A stretch of 5,968 nt of DNA from JBGPYB01 sp041493035. GTDB lineage: Bacteria > Acidobacteriota > Vicinamibacteria > Fen-336. A program made the position numbers and the translations under genes. The notes under the pieces are model-generated. The model did no database searches. It had not been told where the DNA came from and saw nothing but the letters and a program-made list of their open reading frames with translations. The stretch spans positions 1-5,968 of the forward strand of contig JBGPYB010000223.1 of NCBI GenBank assembly GCA_041493035.1, written 5' to 3'. This document shows positions 5,687 through 5,968 of the stretch, piece after piece (positions within the stretch are counted from its first letter, which is position 1; the number at the start of each line of letters is the position of its first letter).

Positions 5687-5691
5687 GGAGG
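5687..5691 (+). promoter_or_regulatory. Ribosome binding site for the membrane protein
   Basis: GGAGG sits inside a G-rich run (5684-5694), 5 nt before ATG 5697 and 11 nt before a second in-frame ATG at 5703. The spacing favours ATG 5697. Confidence 0.6.
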
Positions 5692-5696
5692 GGGCA

Positions 5697-5968
5697 ATGA
5701 CCATGGCAGCGCAGACGATCTCGGACGCTCGCGGGACGGGCGAGCACCGCTTCTTCACGGGGATGACCCTCGCGATCTTCGTCACCGTCTTCGTCGGCTT
5801 CGCGCGGAGCTTCTTCTTGAGGCCGTTCTTCCCGGGCTGGCCGTCACCTCCCGAGAAGATCTTCTACCTGCACGGCGCCTTTTTCACGGCGTGGTTCGTG
5901 CTGCTGGTCGCCCAGGCACGGCTGGTTGCCGCAGGTCGCACGGACGTCCATCGCAAGCTCGGTCGCTG
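5697..5968 (+). CDS. Membrane protein of unknown function, N-terminal part (cut by right window edge)
   Basis: Ninety codons are visible before the window ends. After a polar cytoplasm-like start (residues 1-18) come two hydrophobic stretches, about 20-41 (TGMTLAIFVTVFVGFA and following) and 56-78 (FYLHGAFFTAWFVLLVAQA), separated by a Pro-rich loop (PFFPGWPSPPEK). Then follows the polar AAGRTDVHRKLGR. The LHG histidine (H59) and the RTDVHRKLG segment (H85) recall a widespread, uncharacterised family of small multi-pass membrane proteins, often annotated as hypothetical or DUF2306-like; this assignment is from memory of the pattern and not certain. Start ATG 5697 is chosen from the GGAGG 5 nt upstream. 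It diverges from fhs and shares with it the repeat-bearing control region. No enzymatic function can be given. Confidence 0.8.
   Translation, partial: MTMAAQTISDARGTGEHRFFTGMTLAIFVTVFVGFARSFFLRPFFPGWPSPPEKIFYLHGAFFTAWFVLLVAQARLVAAGRTDVHRKLGR

Noticed and set aside
5567..5696. Riboswitch (folate- or ZTP-type) ahead of fhs
   Set aside because: A -10-like box adjoins the fhs ATG, so there is probably no leader RNA, and I see no conserved riboswitch core in these 130 bp.

Overview
The window is GC-rich bacterial DNA, with codons strongly biased to G or C in third position and long open antisense frames as a by-product. It holds five protein genes. Eukaryote-like Ser/Thr kinases that begin (M/L)IG-T--HYRIT, one of them carrying a TolB-like domain and a TPR tail, are typical of large-genome soil and subsurface lineages such as Acidobacteriota, Rokubacteria/Methylomirabilota and Gemmatimonadota. 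The sequence alone does not settle which one. No rRNA, tRNA, CRISPR array, insertion sequence or phage gene was seen.

Layout from left to right. (1) Minus strand, 533 to beyond the left edge: N-terminal part of a Ser/Thr kinase whose only plausible start is CTG. (2) 534-947: a divergent intergenic region with no convincing gene but with several perfect inverted repeats, a candidate promoter and a leader for the next gene. (3) Plus strand, 948-1667: a small membrane di-iron fatty acid hydroxylase/sterol desaturase-family protein. (4) Minus strand, 1640-3850: a complete kinase-TolB-TPR protein, paralogous to the first kinase and converging on the hydroxylase with a 28-bp overlap. (5) Minus strand, 3920-5566: formate-tetrahydrofolate ligase (fhs), upstream of the second kinase on the same strand. 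(6) 5567-5696: a divergent control region, less GC-rich than the rest, with a perfect 20-bp tandem repeat and a third copy of its 10-bp core over the fhs start. (7) Plus strand, 5697 to beyond the right edge: N-terminal part of a membrane protein of unknown function.

How the genes relate. fhs is housekeeping one-carbon metabolism. The two kinases are signalling proteins that flank a lipid-modifying membrane enzyme, but nothing in the sequence proves a link between them. The most interesting parts are non-coding: the helically phased repeats in the fhs/membrane-protein divergent promoter, an apparently leaderless fhs message, the hairpin cluster between kinase 1 and the hydroxylase, and the CTG start. 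No complete new multi-gene system can be demonstrated from this window.
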